The translations under genes were made by a program, and so were the position numbers. The notes beneath the pieces are model-generated. The model ran no database searches, had not been told where the DNA came from, and saw only the letters and a list, made by a program, of their open reading frames with translations. 64,000 nucleotides of DNA, from the NCBI GenBank assembly GCA_964017185.1, contig OZ024874.1, positions 49,566,856-49,630,855 of the forward strand. Direction: 5' to 3'. Numbering within the stretch: the stretch's first letter is position 1; each line of letters begins with the position of its first letter. Positions 44,514 through 56,600 of this stretch are shown here, piece by piece. The DNA comes from Rugalucina vietnamica (taxonomy: Eukaryota > Mollusca > Bivalvia > Lucinida > Lucinidae).

Positions 44514-45532
44514 AAAGGGTCGTCACACCTATGCGAATTTCTTAAACGCAGACTTGCGAAAATGGAAAAACTGTTATCTTTTGCGTTTTCTTGACGAAAG
44601 TTTTGAAAATTTGTCATATAACAAATCCTGTAATTAATCCTTTAACGAACGGTAAACGCAGGATTGCGCTTTGTTGCCATGACGTTAATAAGCGAAATAC
44701 GTTGGGCTGCGCAAGTAATATTTGTTTAATCCACCTACGATATGATGCGCTAAGGAGCGGTTAAGAGCGCAGACATACGAGCTGCAGCGAATATAGTTGC
44801 GTTAACGAAACGCTATTTCCCCATCCGGTCATGCAAACGATTTGACCAATTTTGTTTCAAAGGTTAAAAAACTTTTGAAGTCTTAACTATGCCACGGAGA
44901 GGGCGGGCAATGAGCGAGAGGCTAAGCTTTATTTCATATTTTTGAGTAATTCCATAATTCATTTAAGGATACACTAAGTATATTTAGGATACGCTGACGA
45001 ATTTGCATATTATCATTAAGCCGATTTTAAGATATCCTTATGTATGCTTGTTTGAGAGAAGAGGGGGGATGTTGGAAAGTCCAATCATGAAAGAATTTAG
45101 GATATCCCAAAATTAATTTAAGATTTCCTTGATGATTATTCCGAAATTGAGGATATCATACATTTGATTTAAAGAAACAGATAGATATTATAAAAAGTTT
45201 TTCTTCCATATTTTTATGTTATTTTTGATAATCCTTATATCTAATTTTTTCATGAATATTCATTACCTTTTTTCGGATATCCTAAACTATATATTTGGAT
45301 ATCAGGAAATCATGAAGAATTTAGCAAATTCATAATAATAATTATTATTAAACTGATTTCTAGATAAAAAAAAAATATGTATTGTGGTTTAGTTGTCTCA
45401 AAATCGCTCGAAAGATACCCGCCAGCAGGAGTATGTTAAATTTCAAGTACCAATCTTCCTTGTGGCCCTCAAAACATAATACACACAAGCAATACATATA
45501 AGCAAAATACAGAATGCCATGGTTAATAAGGC

Positions 45533-45623
<91 letters not shown>

Positions 45624-46554
45624 GTGGTTGACAGCGGAGGTAAAATTTCGCGATTTTGGTCATCCGACATTTCCCTTACTGCAAGCACAGTCCTGGTAAA
45701 GATGCTATTCAGCAGTGACCAGACATAATTTTACGATGTTCTAAATTCATTTTAAGATATCCTAAATTCATATTATGGTATTTTGATATCCCATATTTAC
45801 CATAATTTCGCAAATGATTCATAGAAATCTATTTTTGTCCAAAATCGGGAAAGTTAAAAATTGATTTCTGAATTTTTAGACACTTCGATATGAACCTTTG
45901 AACAGTTTGAAGTTTGATCAGCATTTGCTTGTTTCTTTCTTTTTTTCCATGACGTCTAATAATTGTTGAATTTATTTATTTATTTTTTTTTTTTTACAAA
46001 ATTTCTATACACGTATATCTATTTACAACGCTACGATTCGCATGGATCCGTTTGTCAAAGTTTCCCTTCGTATGCGTTCGTAGACTAAACGCAACAGTTC
46101 GCTTCAATGCGTCGGAATCGATTCGCTACAATGCGCTAATATTCGGTATAGTGCGTTGAACAGCGCAAGCAATCGTCCTCGAAACGCAACCCTTCGGTGG
46201 ATATGCAAATTAGCCTGATCGTGTGATGCAATTTTACAGTTAGATGCGAAGCCTTACACACGATTACGCACGATGACGAAAGGTTTTGCGAAGACTTGCG
46301 ATTGATGAACGCAGCGAAACGCAAGGATGCGAAAATTTGTTTTCGCCACCTCTGACATTTTCTGGCAGGTACATGTACGACTCATCTTTACGAATGCAGA
46401 CGCAGGCTAACGCATTCATGCGAACACCACCAACGCTCTACAGCGTATTGAAACGCAGCCAAACGAATTGAAACGAATGTTGCTGAACTCATGTTCGCAA
46501 CTTAACGCAAGTCTGCGTTGAGGGACTTTCGCATAGCTGCGATGACCCCTTTAG
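44514..46554. mobile_element. ~2-kb element with word-like inverted ends
   Basis: Ends: AAAGGGTCGTCACACCTATG (left); AAAGGGGTCATCGCAGCTAT (right, read inward). Both ends continue for hundreds of bases as degenerate strings of ACGCA/TGCGT/TCGCA words (44514-44830 and 46020-46554). The middle (44930-45310, 45720-45830) is built of GGATATCC-like words. A separate block at 45357-45715 with (GA)n interrupts it. No coding frame. Confidence 0.6.
45541..45620. repeat. (GA)n microsatellite, ~80 bp
   Basis: Pure GA repeat inside a block whose left part (about 45440-45500) resembles the 3' tail of the LINE at 29421 (CTTGTGGCCCTCAAA). Translated frames through it are artefacts. Confidence 0.95.
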
Positions 46555-46853
46555 GCTGAGATCCTAAAATACAGATATCATTATCAAATACATATAGATA
46601 TGAAACCATTTGCTTCAAATGCTGCAACCGTTTCTGCTTTTCCAGGCTCAATCTCGGATCCAAAATAACCCGGATAAGGCATTGAAGCAAGTGTCAATTT
46701 ATGTTGTCTCTGCTTGATTTTAAGTATCACAAAACACATTAAAATGGTCTAAAATGAGTTTAAGTGACAACTAAGGCTCTAATAAGAGGTTTTTTTTATC
46801 ATGTTTGATCAAAATTTTTAAGTTACTATGAATGACAAGAACTCCGCGGAGGT

Positions 46854-47880
46854 CGATATCGCACCTGCATCGGGCAAAGTCAATAGACCGTGAAATATAG
46901 TTCAAGGGCGCCGGGTCAAGGTGCGTGCTTGAAGGGCATGTCAAGGACAATTACTATGCAAGGTTTCAGACTCGCAGCTATCTCTGATGTCAAGAAAACC
47001 AAACTTCGACATAATAATTTTCAAAGTCAGTGGACCATGAAATATAGGTCAAGGGCACCGGGTCAAGGTGCGTGCTTGAAGGGTATGTCAAGGACAATTA
47101 CTATGCAAGGTTTCAGACTTGCAGCTATCTCTGATGTCGAGAAAACCAAACTTCGACGTAAAAATTTTCAAAGTCAGTGGACCGTGTAATATAGGTCAAG
47201 GGCACCGGGTTAAGGTGCGTGCTTGAAGGGTATGTCAAGGACAATTACTATGCAAGGTTTCAGACTCGCAGCTTTCACTGATGTCGAGAAAACCAAACTT
47301 CGACGTAAAATTTTTAGAAGTCAGTGGACCGTGAAATATAGGTCAAGGGCACCGGGTCAAGGTGCGTGCTTGAAAGGTATGTCAAGGACAATTACTATGC
47401 AAGGTTTCAGACTCGCAGCTATCTCTGATGTTGAGAAAACCAAACTTCGACGTAAAATTTTTCAAAGTCAGTGGACCGTGAAATATAGGTCAAGGGCACC
47501 GGGTCAAGGTGCGTGCTTGAAGGGTATGTCAAGGACAATTACTATGCAAGGTTTCAGACTCGCAGCTATCTCTAATGTTGAGAAAACCAAACTTCGACGT
47601 AAATGTTGACAAAACTTCGACGTAAAAAATTTCAAAGTCAGTGGACCGTGAAATATAGGTCAAGGGCACCGGGTTAAGGTGCGTGCTTGAAGGGTATGTC
47701 AGGGACAATAACTATGCAAGGTTTCAGACTCGCAGCTATCTCTGATGTCGAGAAAACCAAACTTCGACGTAAATGTTGACGGACGAACGAACGAACGAAC
47801 GAACGAACGGACGAACGAACGAACGAACGGACAGAAATTTGGACTCCTATATCGCACCCTGCTATAAGCAGGTGCGATAA
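46854..47880 (+). mobile_element. Pearl-like element with tandem ~147-bp cores
   Basis: Left end GATATCGCACCTGC (46855); right end GCAGGTGCGATA (47868-47879), preceded by a small hairpin (GCACCCTGCTATAAGCAGG). Six core units start at about 46889, 47037, 47186, 47332, 47478 and 47647 (motif TCAAGGGCACCGGG; GTATGTCAAGGACAATTAC). They are followed by an ACGA/ACGG microsatellite at 47779-47830. This is the plan of the bivalve pearl family, thought to be non-autonomous rolling-circle (Helentron-related) elements (established knowledge, recalled). Several units stay open as a 49-codon repeat. Confidence 0.75.
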
Positions 47881-48239
47881 AAATGGAGTTTTCTCCGTCA
47901 TATTTATGAAAATCTGGTGATTTTCTATCAAAAAAGCTGGAAACAGTAAAATTTGATACCTTACTTTCTAGACGATTTGTGCAGAACATGACGATTTCTC
48001 CAGAAATATAATGATACTGTCTTAAAAGTTAATATATTAGGCTATTGTTTTATGAAAAAATATCATGGATATTTGCTCAAATAATTAAATTATCAGCTTT
48101 TAAACTTTATCAATTACAGCTTTGACAATCTAGCCGAGACCGCATATTTCCAATCAATACCATAAATATACCGTAGTTACATATCCGGGGTTCCGAGGCT
48201 CAATGTAATCAAATGGTTTAGTCTGTGAAGGTCACGACA
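47881..48239. other. Unassigned stretch
   Basis: No gene or known repeat recognised. Confidence 0.4.
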
Positions 48240-48466
48240 TTTGGGAAAACCAACAATCTGCATAGGCGAAAACAAAGGCGCAGATCAGCTTCGCAGTAAC
48301 TGCGAATCCGATCAGCGCCTTTGTTTTCGCTTCTCAGATAGTACAGTTTGTCTTCTACTTAAATCCGAAATTTCAAGCTTCTAGCTCTTTTCTGTGACTG
48401 TACATCCTGGTTTGTGTCGGACCTTGTCGAAAACCACACTGTTGGTTTTCCCACGAGACTGCTCAT
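48240..48466 (+). mobile_element. H237 element
   Basis: GGGAAAACCAACAATCTGC to TTTTCCCACGAGACTGCTCA. The left terminal bases are worn. The hairpin right arm carries two mismatches (GCGAATCCGATC). Confidence 0.8.
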
Positions 48467-49102
48467 TTTATGATTTAATGCATGATAAGGCCAATTTTTT
48501 AAATCAATTTTTATGTCCCTTTCAAGATTATTCACCTCAAAAGACAGGGCCAATCAGTAGGAGGGGCGAAAACGGAACAAACCCCAAGAGAAACTCCCAA
48601 GGAGACTTTGCTTGTCTCACATGGGCCTGATAGGGCTCAAACCCACACCAGACACAACTGTGTGACAATCCAATGTGCATTAATTAAATCGGCACTCATA
48701 AAAACTTAGCCATGGGGGGACCACGTAAGACCAAAATGACTGCACAGAATTGGATTTATTTTTGCCATATTGAAGGACAAAACAAACACAAATGAATAGC
48801 AAAATTTTTTATTATGCCAGCACTGGCGCATTACAAAATGAAAAATATACATTCTACAAGGACAATGTAGTGAGTTCTCTATAACCTGTGTTTTAAGGTA
48901 TAACCAATATCACCTGGGCATAACAAATATCGCCCCACAGGGAAATTACACAATGAAATAGGGTACACAGTTTACTAGCAGAAAAGGTTAATTTGAAAAC
49001 AATGAGCATGTTGTGAACCCTCCAAAGCAAGTTAGCCCCTTAACCCCCATCCCCTTACAAATCTCTAATTTCTCCTGTATAAAACCTAAATAGCCAGTAC
49101 CG
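48467..49102. other. Unassigned stretch
   Basis: No gene or known repeat recognised. Confidence 0.4.
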
Positions 49103-49225
49103 GTACTCATGGGTGAAAGTTCAAAAAATTCTCAATACTGAAAAGCCATTTTTCCAATACTGAAAACTATGATTTTCCTAATACTGAATTCAGTATTAAT
49201 ACTGAAAACTTTCACCCATGAGTAC
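49103..49225. repeat. 123-bp inverted-repeat element
   Basis: Exact 19-base inverted ends (GTACTCATGGGTGAAAGTT). The interior is four or five degenerate AATACTGAAAA words. No coding capacity. Confidence 0.7.
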
Positions 49226-49984
49226 TTGATAAGTACTTACTATTTATGTTTTCAGCTTAAATAAGGCAAAAATAATATTTTCTCATAAAATTTTAATTTC
49301 ATATAATAATTACAACCAACCCCTTTTACCTAGCTTTCAAACTAACCTCTTTGAAATATCTCTTTATACAAAACAGTAATTCATTATCTTATATATGTAT
49401 ATACAAAATCATTTTAGAAGCTATTTACAAGCGCACACAAACGTAAGCAAAACAATGAGTTTAAGTACAAATCTACTATAAATTTATGACAAAGCTTTTT
49501 GTAATCAAGAAGCACTGTAGTGTCTGATCACCCTCTTAACCCCTATAATACAGCTTGTCTAAAAAACTCTAAACATTCACTTTTTATCAACAAATACATT
49601 TTAGATTTATGAATATAGTTTTGATTTCAAGAAAAATGAAATTACTGAATAATATGAAAGGAAAACTGAAATGCTTCTTAAAATAATCACAATTTTTAAC
49701 AAAAATAATTTACCCAACCCAATATTTTAATCATGATTCACCAGGAAAGAAAACAACATGTTTTTTATGTTTATATTTGACTTCAGCTAAAATGTGTTTA
49801 TTATTAAACCACCCTAATACCCTATGAATATTTATGTAATTACTAAGTTATAGCATAAATTCATTTCTAATCCTAAATGAACAGTAACAAGTAAAACTAA
49901 AATAAACAAAATGCGAGCAAACCTTGTTCTCAAAAAGCTGTCTTGAACTGTATACAGTTAAGATCAATGGAGCCACCTATACTG
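49226..49984. other. AT-rich unassigned stretch
   Basis: Strongly AT-rich with no gene or inverted element seen. Confidence 0.45.
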
Positions 49985-50440
49985 AACATTATCATATACT
50001 TAGACCTATATTCCCAGCGATAACCTCAAGTTTGCGTATGTGATAATGTGTTTCCTACCCTCTGGTTATCAGCACGGGCGGGCTGATAACTGGAAATCAT
50101 TCATTTTTAATGGAGAGAGGTTATCATGCCCGCATGCGACGTTGTTGCGCGACGGATAATGTGACGTCAAATGAAATGACGTTACGTCATTTTATTGGCG
50201 CCTTTTTATTTTTCTACACAGAAAATGACATTTTTTTTTCATTTCTATTTATGAATTCTTAGAAAAGATGTGATAAACAGATTATAACATAGACATTTTG
50301 GTCATCGCCCTTAGAATCAACCCTTGACCATTATCAGCCCTCGAGCTAAAGCTCTCGGGCTTGATAATGGAGTCTCGGGTTGATACTGCGGGCGATAACC
50401 AAAATGCCCTTGTGATAATCTCTAATTATGTTGTGTGTTA
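49985..50440. mobile_element. Foldback element of GATAAT words
   Basis: Several nested hairpins: GGTTATCAGCACGGGCGGGC against GCCCG-CATGATAACC words at 50059-50135, and CCATTATCAGCCC against GGGCTTGATAATGG at 50330-50369. It shares GCGCGACG and GACGT-type words with the interior of 31589-32287, suggesting one superfamily. Confidence 0.55.
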
Positions 50441-50850
50441 AATGAAAGGCTTTGGGTTTTAACATGCCATTATAGAAAAGTCAAGACTTTAATCAGCAGA
50501 ATATCTGAGAGGTCTGATCATTACCAATCATGGCATCAATGAATACTAATGACACAAGAAAACAGTCATGCCTTACGACCTCCTCTAACAAAACCAGCCA
50601 GTACAGTCAAAGGAGAAGGCTAGATGCTTCAAAATTCGGATTTAGGAAGAGGAGGGAATACACTTTCCCTGACACTGTCTTGGTTTTCTCTCCACATGGA
50701 TCTAATTTTTTTCTAGTGGCCTTTGCTACTGTTACCAAAATTATTTTTTGTGGCTATTTCACTTTTTTTTTTCTTCTAGCATATTATTGCAGAAATTTAT
50801 TTTTGCAGATTTCAGAACTGGTCTGTGCAAGATTAATATACATTATTATT

Positions 50851-51087
50851 TGAGCCGCATCATGAGAAAACCGGATTTTTGCCTAGGCGAAAACAAAGGC
50901 ACAGATCAGCTTCGCGGTAACCGCGAAGCTGATCAGCGCCTTTGTTTTCGCTACTCGGATAGTACAATTCCTCTTCTACTTAAATCCGAAATTTCAAGCT
51001 TCTAGCTCTTTTCTGAGCTTGTACAGGCCGGTTTGTGTCGGACCTGGTCGGAAACCCCGAAGACTGGTTTTCTCGCGTCGAGGCTCA
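50851..51087 (+). mobile_element. H237 element, well preserved
   Basis: TGAGCCGCATCATGAG to GTCGAGGCTCA with a perfect hairpin (CAGCTTCGCGGTAACCGCGA). A rough minus-strand fragment of the same family (AGAAGGCTAGATGCTTC) precedes it at about 50600-50700. Confidence 0.88.
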
Positions 51088-51249
51088 TTTAAGGGACAAT
51101 TTATCTATACAAAATTTATACAAATTTATGATTCTGACGAAAATAAATCGCTCCCTATCATAAATGGCTTGCAAAATTTGGTTTCAGTTGTGAAGCATGT
51201 CCTGTCTGTTCTAAGATTTCTTGGATAACTGCACAGATCCTTGAACCAT

Positions 51250-51428
51250 TTTTTGACAAATGGATTCGCCCATCATTATCAATTGGGTGAGTCTACTTTC
51301 ATTTTTACGGGCATTTGGAGTAATTTTAAATTTTTATTTATTATTTTTTTTTTTAAATGAAATTTCTCTATTAAAGCGGCATGACATCTGGGTCTATGCT
51401 GTTTGCCTATGTCCCATAGAAAGGACTT
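51250..51428 (+). repeat. ~180-bp repeat shared with 60375-60578
   Basis: CCCATCATTATCA(A/T)TTGGGTGAGTC at the left and ATGCTGTTTGCCTAT at the right, same strand in both copies. This copy has lost the GC-rich hairpin stem present at 60505. Confidence 0.7.
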
Positions 51429-51613
51429 GAACTGAGCTCAAAACATCAACATATTGGTTAAACAGTGTAAACATTATTATAAGAAATGATAAATTATTTT
51501 TACCTTGCATATTAAACTGTGCTTATCTTGCATATGAGAATTACTAAAGGAAGAGAACAAAAGTGAGTTTTTACAAGAAAAAATATTAACATGCAAAAAA
51601 TAACCATGATTTT

Positions 51614-51851
51614 TGAGCAGCCTCATGGGAAAACCAACAATCTGCATATGGGAAAACAAAGGCGTAGATCAGCTTCTCAGTAACTGCGAAGCTGATCAGC
51701 GCCTTTGGTTTTTGCTACACGGATAGTACAATTCCTCTAGTTTCCAAATCCAAAATTTCCAGTCTCTGGCCATCTTCTGTGCATGTACAGCCCGGTTTGT
51801 GTAGAATCTGTTCAAAAACCACATAGTTTGGTTTTCCCACGAGGCCACTCA
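51614..51851 (+). mobile_element. H237 element
   Basis: TGAGCAGCCTCATGGG to CACGAGGCCACTCA. One hairpin mismatch (CTTCTCAG opposite CTGCGAAG). Confidence 0.85.
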
Positions 51852-52501
51852 ATTTTCTTTAACTGGAAGCACAATAACAGAATAGCACAAAAAGCCAACA
51901 ACGGGTGTAAAATGTTTTGATATATGCCACTTAATGTGAATCTGTATTAAATAAAAAGATGAACAAACTTGTTTATATTCTAAGTATTCAACAAATACCC
52001 ATTTATCTATTATCATAATTAGCTAATACCCACTATTAAATGGCCTTCCAGCCTCATTATAGTTAGTTCCTGCATGGCTGATATCAAAATATGTCACACA
52101 AAATGGCCGACTTTTGTTTGCATACAAGGGATCAACTGTATTTCTGAAGGCAGTATAGATCCTGAAAAGTTTTAAGGAAACTGTTATAAACAAAATAAAT
52201 TGACTCATTCACTTTTTAGGGTTTACTGGTGTGACATATTTACTACAAACGTTTTTAAATTTTGCTTATTTCAATGACAAACACTATCCCAAATGCTAAA
52301 GTGTGTTGGTACTGATTTCATTTATTTACGGTTCTTTACCTGTCCTTGCGAAAAATGGTTAAGTCTTATTACCATGCATCTCTGAATTATCTGTAAGGTG
52401 GCAATTAACTGGTTAAACTTGAAAAAAAAAAATGCAGCTTTTCTACTGTCTATTACGAAAGCATTCCCATGCAAAATACAGAGGTTTTTAAAGCTGTTAA
52501 A

Positions 52502-53160
52502 GAGCAGTCACACATCAGCGTATAAGTGAAACGCGCGCCGGGCGTGTTGAAAAAATTGCAAAATTCCTCACACGCCAGACGCACGTCGGAAACACGTTCA
52601 AAACTCGCTACAAGCGCGTTGGGTACGCTTGGTGTACGTCCGGCGCGCGTCGCTGTACGTCGCTAAATGTCTCTGCGCGTTTCGCGCGCGTTTGGGCTAA
52701 AAAAAATTTTAAACATGCTTAAAAATTTTCTAAAAGCTCGGCGTGTCCCGGGCGTGTGACTTATACGTCCCGAATAAGTTCCACGCGCGCTACGGGCGCG
52801 TTGAATACGCTCTGAACGCGTTTGGCTCGTGTTTGAAGCACGCCAGTGTACGTTCCATGCGCGTTCCGATTTTATTAGATGTTGCTTCAGTAGCGTGCCC
52901 CAAGCGCGTGTGAAACGCGCGTTGAACGTTCGATGAGCGCATGTAGCGCGTGCTTAGCGTGTCTGGGACGTATCACAACCGTTCTCCAAACTTTGACATA
53001 TTTTATACGTCCGGCACACGCCCCAGTTGCGCGCTAATGTGTGACTGCTAAAGCGTGTTAAAGGAACAAATTAATTTTTATACGCCCAAAGTCTTCAGCG
53101 TGTTGCGATTTTTCATACGCCCGGCGCGCGTTTGGGTTATACGCTACAGTGTGACTGCTG
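52502..53160. mobile_element. CpG-word inverted-repeat element
   Basis: Ends GCAGTCACACATCAGCG (left) and GCAGTCACACTGTAGCG (right, read inward); the similarity continues about 50 bases. The interior is a dense string of degenerate ACGCGCG/CGCGCGT/GCGTGT words on both strands. An extra copy of the terminal word (AATGTGTGACTGCTAAA) lies inside at about 53036. It resembles the plan of 44514-46554 with a different vocabulary. No coding frame. Confidence 0.65.
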
Positions 53161-53163
53161 TTT

Positions 53164-53394
53164 AAAAAATGAACATTTTCCATAGAAAATTTTTGATATT
53201 TTTCTTTTTTTTTGCTCAAAACAGATTGTGGGTATACATTAGAACCGCCTACCTGAGACGGTTCAAACGAGTACCCACAATCTATGTTTTGGAGCAAAAA
53301 TAGGAAAAATAAGTATTACCCTGCATACCCAAGTTTTGTTATATAAAAGTGGGGTAAGACGGGGTATACATTACATGGACATGTTTTCGTGATG
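53164..53394 (-). mobile_element. H260 element
   Basis: Minus-strand copy ending ATGGACATGTTTTCGTGATG. The hairpin GAACCGCCTACCTGAGACGG is partly mismatched. Its outer left end merges with the element at 52502. Confidence 0.8.
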
Positions 53395-53650
53395 CAAACT
53401 GTGACAGTTTGTGAACCACTCACATGATCAGATAATAATAAATACATATGTAACTGCTTTGCCTTGGAAAATCAGCCATTTTGTGTGTCAAAATATCCTT
53501 ATGACATCATGCAGGAACTATATATGTATGGCAAAATTGGAATACACCAGTCCCCGAGGTTATAAAAAAATAATGCTCAACTCAGCTGAGACCAAAATGT
53601 ATCCTGCTCGTAAATGTTAAAACGCAAACTATTGTTGTCATTTTAACATG

Positions 53651-56600
53651 TGAGCCGCCTCATGGGAAAACCAACAATCTGCATAGGCGAAAACAAAGAC
53701 GCAGATCAGCTTCTAGTCCAGTAGCCATCAGCATAACCTGGAAGATGGTGCCGCATGAAATTTTATTGTGGTTTCCAGTTCACTGGGCCATGCTAATTCA
53801 GAAACTGCATGATGCCACCTTGGCATCATTGAGCGTTTTGAAAAAATCAAGATGGCGTCCAAGATGGTCGCCATAAACAAGAAAACGGCACCCCAGGGTT
53901 TAATAAACTCATTTCTGTGTTTAAAATGCTCAATTTACGCTGTAAACAATATTAAAAAGATAATTCTAAGATTTGACTCCCATGTCATTATTATGAGGCA
54001 AGATGGCGGACAAGATGGCTGCCACAATCATACTAAAAGGAATATTTTCGTAATAAAACGGCATTCAAGTGTTGCATAAAACAGTGTATTGTGCTTCGAA
54101 GTCCATTTTTGTTGTACACATAATACGGAAGTGTTTGGTTTTCGATTATGAACCCACATCATCACAGCAAAAAAGATGCGACCAAAATGGCCGCCATAAT
54201 TATAATTTTAAAAGGTTGTGTGTTTTGATTAAAACACCATTCCTGTGCAGAATATACTAAATCTAAGGCGTTTGAAATGCTCTTATAATGTTGCGAGCCA
54301 TACATGTGATGAGTCTGAAAGAGGAATCAGGGAGATTTTTGTTCCATTTCAGGGAGAATTTTGAAAAATGTATAGAATATATAGGAAAATTCCAGATTCA
54401 TTTCAGGGAGATTTTGAATTTTTGTTACAAAAGTGGTACATTTTAGAAGAATTTTTACCAATTTTAGGGCTCATTTCCTGGAGTCTCCCTGATGATGAGG
54501 GAGGTATCACATGTATGGCGAGCAGCATGGTTTATTGTTTATTCCCACATTATGCAAAATGAGCCAAAATGAGCCAAGAAGACTTCAGCCATAATCATAA
54601 TATATGAATACATAATTTCTGATTGAATCAGCATTCCAGTGCTACATTTGTTCAATGTTTTGTTATTCAAATGATTTGATTATTTGACCCAACTTGATAA
54701 CAATAAAACAAGATGGTGACCAAGAGGATCATCATATTCATGAAATGATCATTTTATGGTGTAAACATCGCAATTTAATGTTCGTGTTTTGTTTTGACAC
54801 TGCAAAATGATACTGGGGCGTATGTGTCCTACGTAATTTTAATACAACCGAGATCTTCTTCACTGAACAAAACATTAGTTTAATGTATAACATATTGATT
54901 TAGCAGAATAAAGGAGGGAAGCAAATCAATCTACACCACTAAATGAAAGTATTCGTAACAGTTCAAATATAATAAAGAAGAAAACAGGACTGCATTTTTA
55001 AAGATAATTTAGTGAATCCTTCAGCAGAGCTATAAAACGCTAGGCGCTTGGACTGAAGCATATTCGGAAAGGATGTAACAGACTGAGAAACGCAGGTAAA
55101 GCTGGTTCACAAAGATGAAAGGAAGAGTCGAACTGACGCTAATGCTAAGAATAGAAAAAGTTTAAAACGTGCATAGAAACTCTGAATATTGGGAAATACA
55201 ACATCACAACTTTATATATAATGTGCTGTTGTCACATTTTAAATAAAAACGTGTATACAGTCGTCTTAGCGCATGGATTTAAATAGATGGATGAACTTGA
55301 AAAAGTTGGCTGGAAAGTTTCCAAACGATGATCGCTTGATCACTTCTATGGCTATTACAATGGCGGTACGCAAACTCATTTAAGTAAAAGCCACAAACGC
55401 ATTTGAAGCGAATATTATTTATTCAAGACACTACCTTGCCATGGTATTCCCTCAGGAGTTGGCTCCCAACATTCTTCAATGCTGGGGGATAGCGGGACAA
55501 GAGGATTACGAACATATATGTTTGGAAGCAAAATGAACAAGTTGAGAAATCCACAACACACTGCGCTGACCTGATACAGTCGTTACCGATGGGCTGTGCT
55601 ATTCTGTGGACGACCCATTGTCACTTTGACTGTAGCATTAAAAGCATAACCAAAACTTCTCCAGCAAGACAAGAGGTTTGACAAAAAGCACTAGCATTCT
55701 CTCAACACTATTCGAACTTCTCAGCAGATGACATCTTTAAAACCAATGTTGAAAAGATACGATGATTTAGGTATTTCATGATTGTGCATGCAACTGTGAC
55801 CAACTCACATTGAAGAAGGGCTGTGATATCACAGACTGATCAAAAGCACACTAGCCGATCATGTTCGGACCTAACGCTAACGCACTTCAGGTGAGACATA
55901 GTGTAGACATAGTGTAACAGTGGCAAGAAGTGAGATGGTTGCGAACCATTGAGGAAAATATGTAAGCGTCATACACAAACATCTATGTGTTGCTCAAGAT
56001 TAAATATCTACAATCAATGTAAACCAAAAAGAATAAAAAGTAAAACCAAGTCCCTTTAATAGCAGAGAAAACATTAATGCAAAAGGGAATGGGCCATATA
56101 AAAGGGACATTTGAAGGACCGTAAATATTGGGTTAAGGGGTAAAACATCAGACCGTAGTCTGCTTCCTGCTTGCAGTCCAGTTTGAAATCAATGTCAAAG
56201 GGTTTCATACCTGACAAGCTGAAACTGAGTAAGCCTTTACCAGATAATATCAGGGGAACTATCGCATTTGGAGGACGTTATGGCAGCAATATAGAATTAT
56301 TTCTGTAAGATATATGCTTTAATGTAAAACTGGTAAGCAAAGGCTAATAAACACTCCCACGCTTAATGCATATAATCACCATATACGCAAAACAATGAGA
56401 AACCAATACATGTCCAGACATCCATCGACAATCCACGCTTGATCTTATACCCAACATAAGTCAGGTGGTCAAAATAATGTTGAAGGGTTCTGAGCGCTTA
56501 TGGCTCCAGCAACAGATAGTATACTTCAAGTAGAATGATTTGCTGTGGGTATGCTTCTGAACAACCATGCTCATCATCGAAATAGATGCGTTTCATAAAT

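Noticed and set aside
45443-45699. SLSLSL and ERERER frames
   Set aside because: Both are translations of the (GA)n tract.
46889-47775. Regular repeats considered as a CRISPR-like array
   Set aside because: Units are ~147 bp and repeat in full without unique spacers, the element has inverted ends and a microsatellite, and the genome is eukaryotic.
50530-50853. 107-codon plus frame
   Set aside because: It contains a degraded H237 fragment and ends at an intact H237; no domain.
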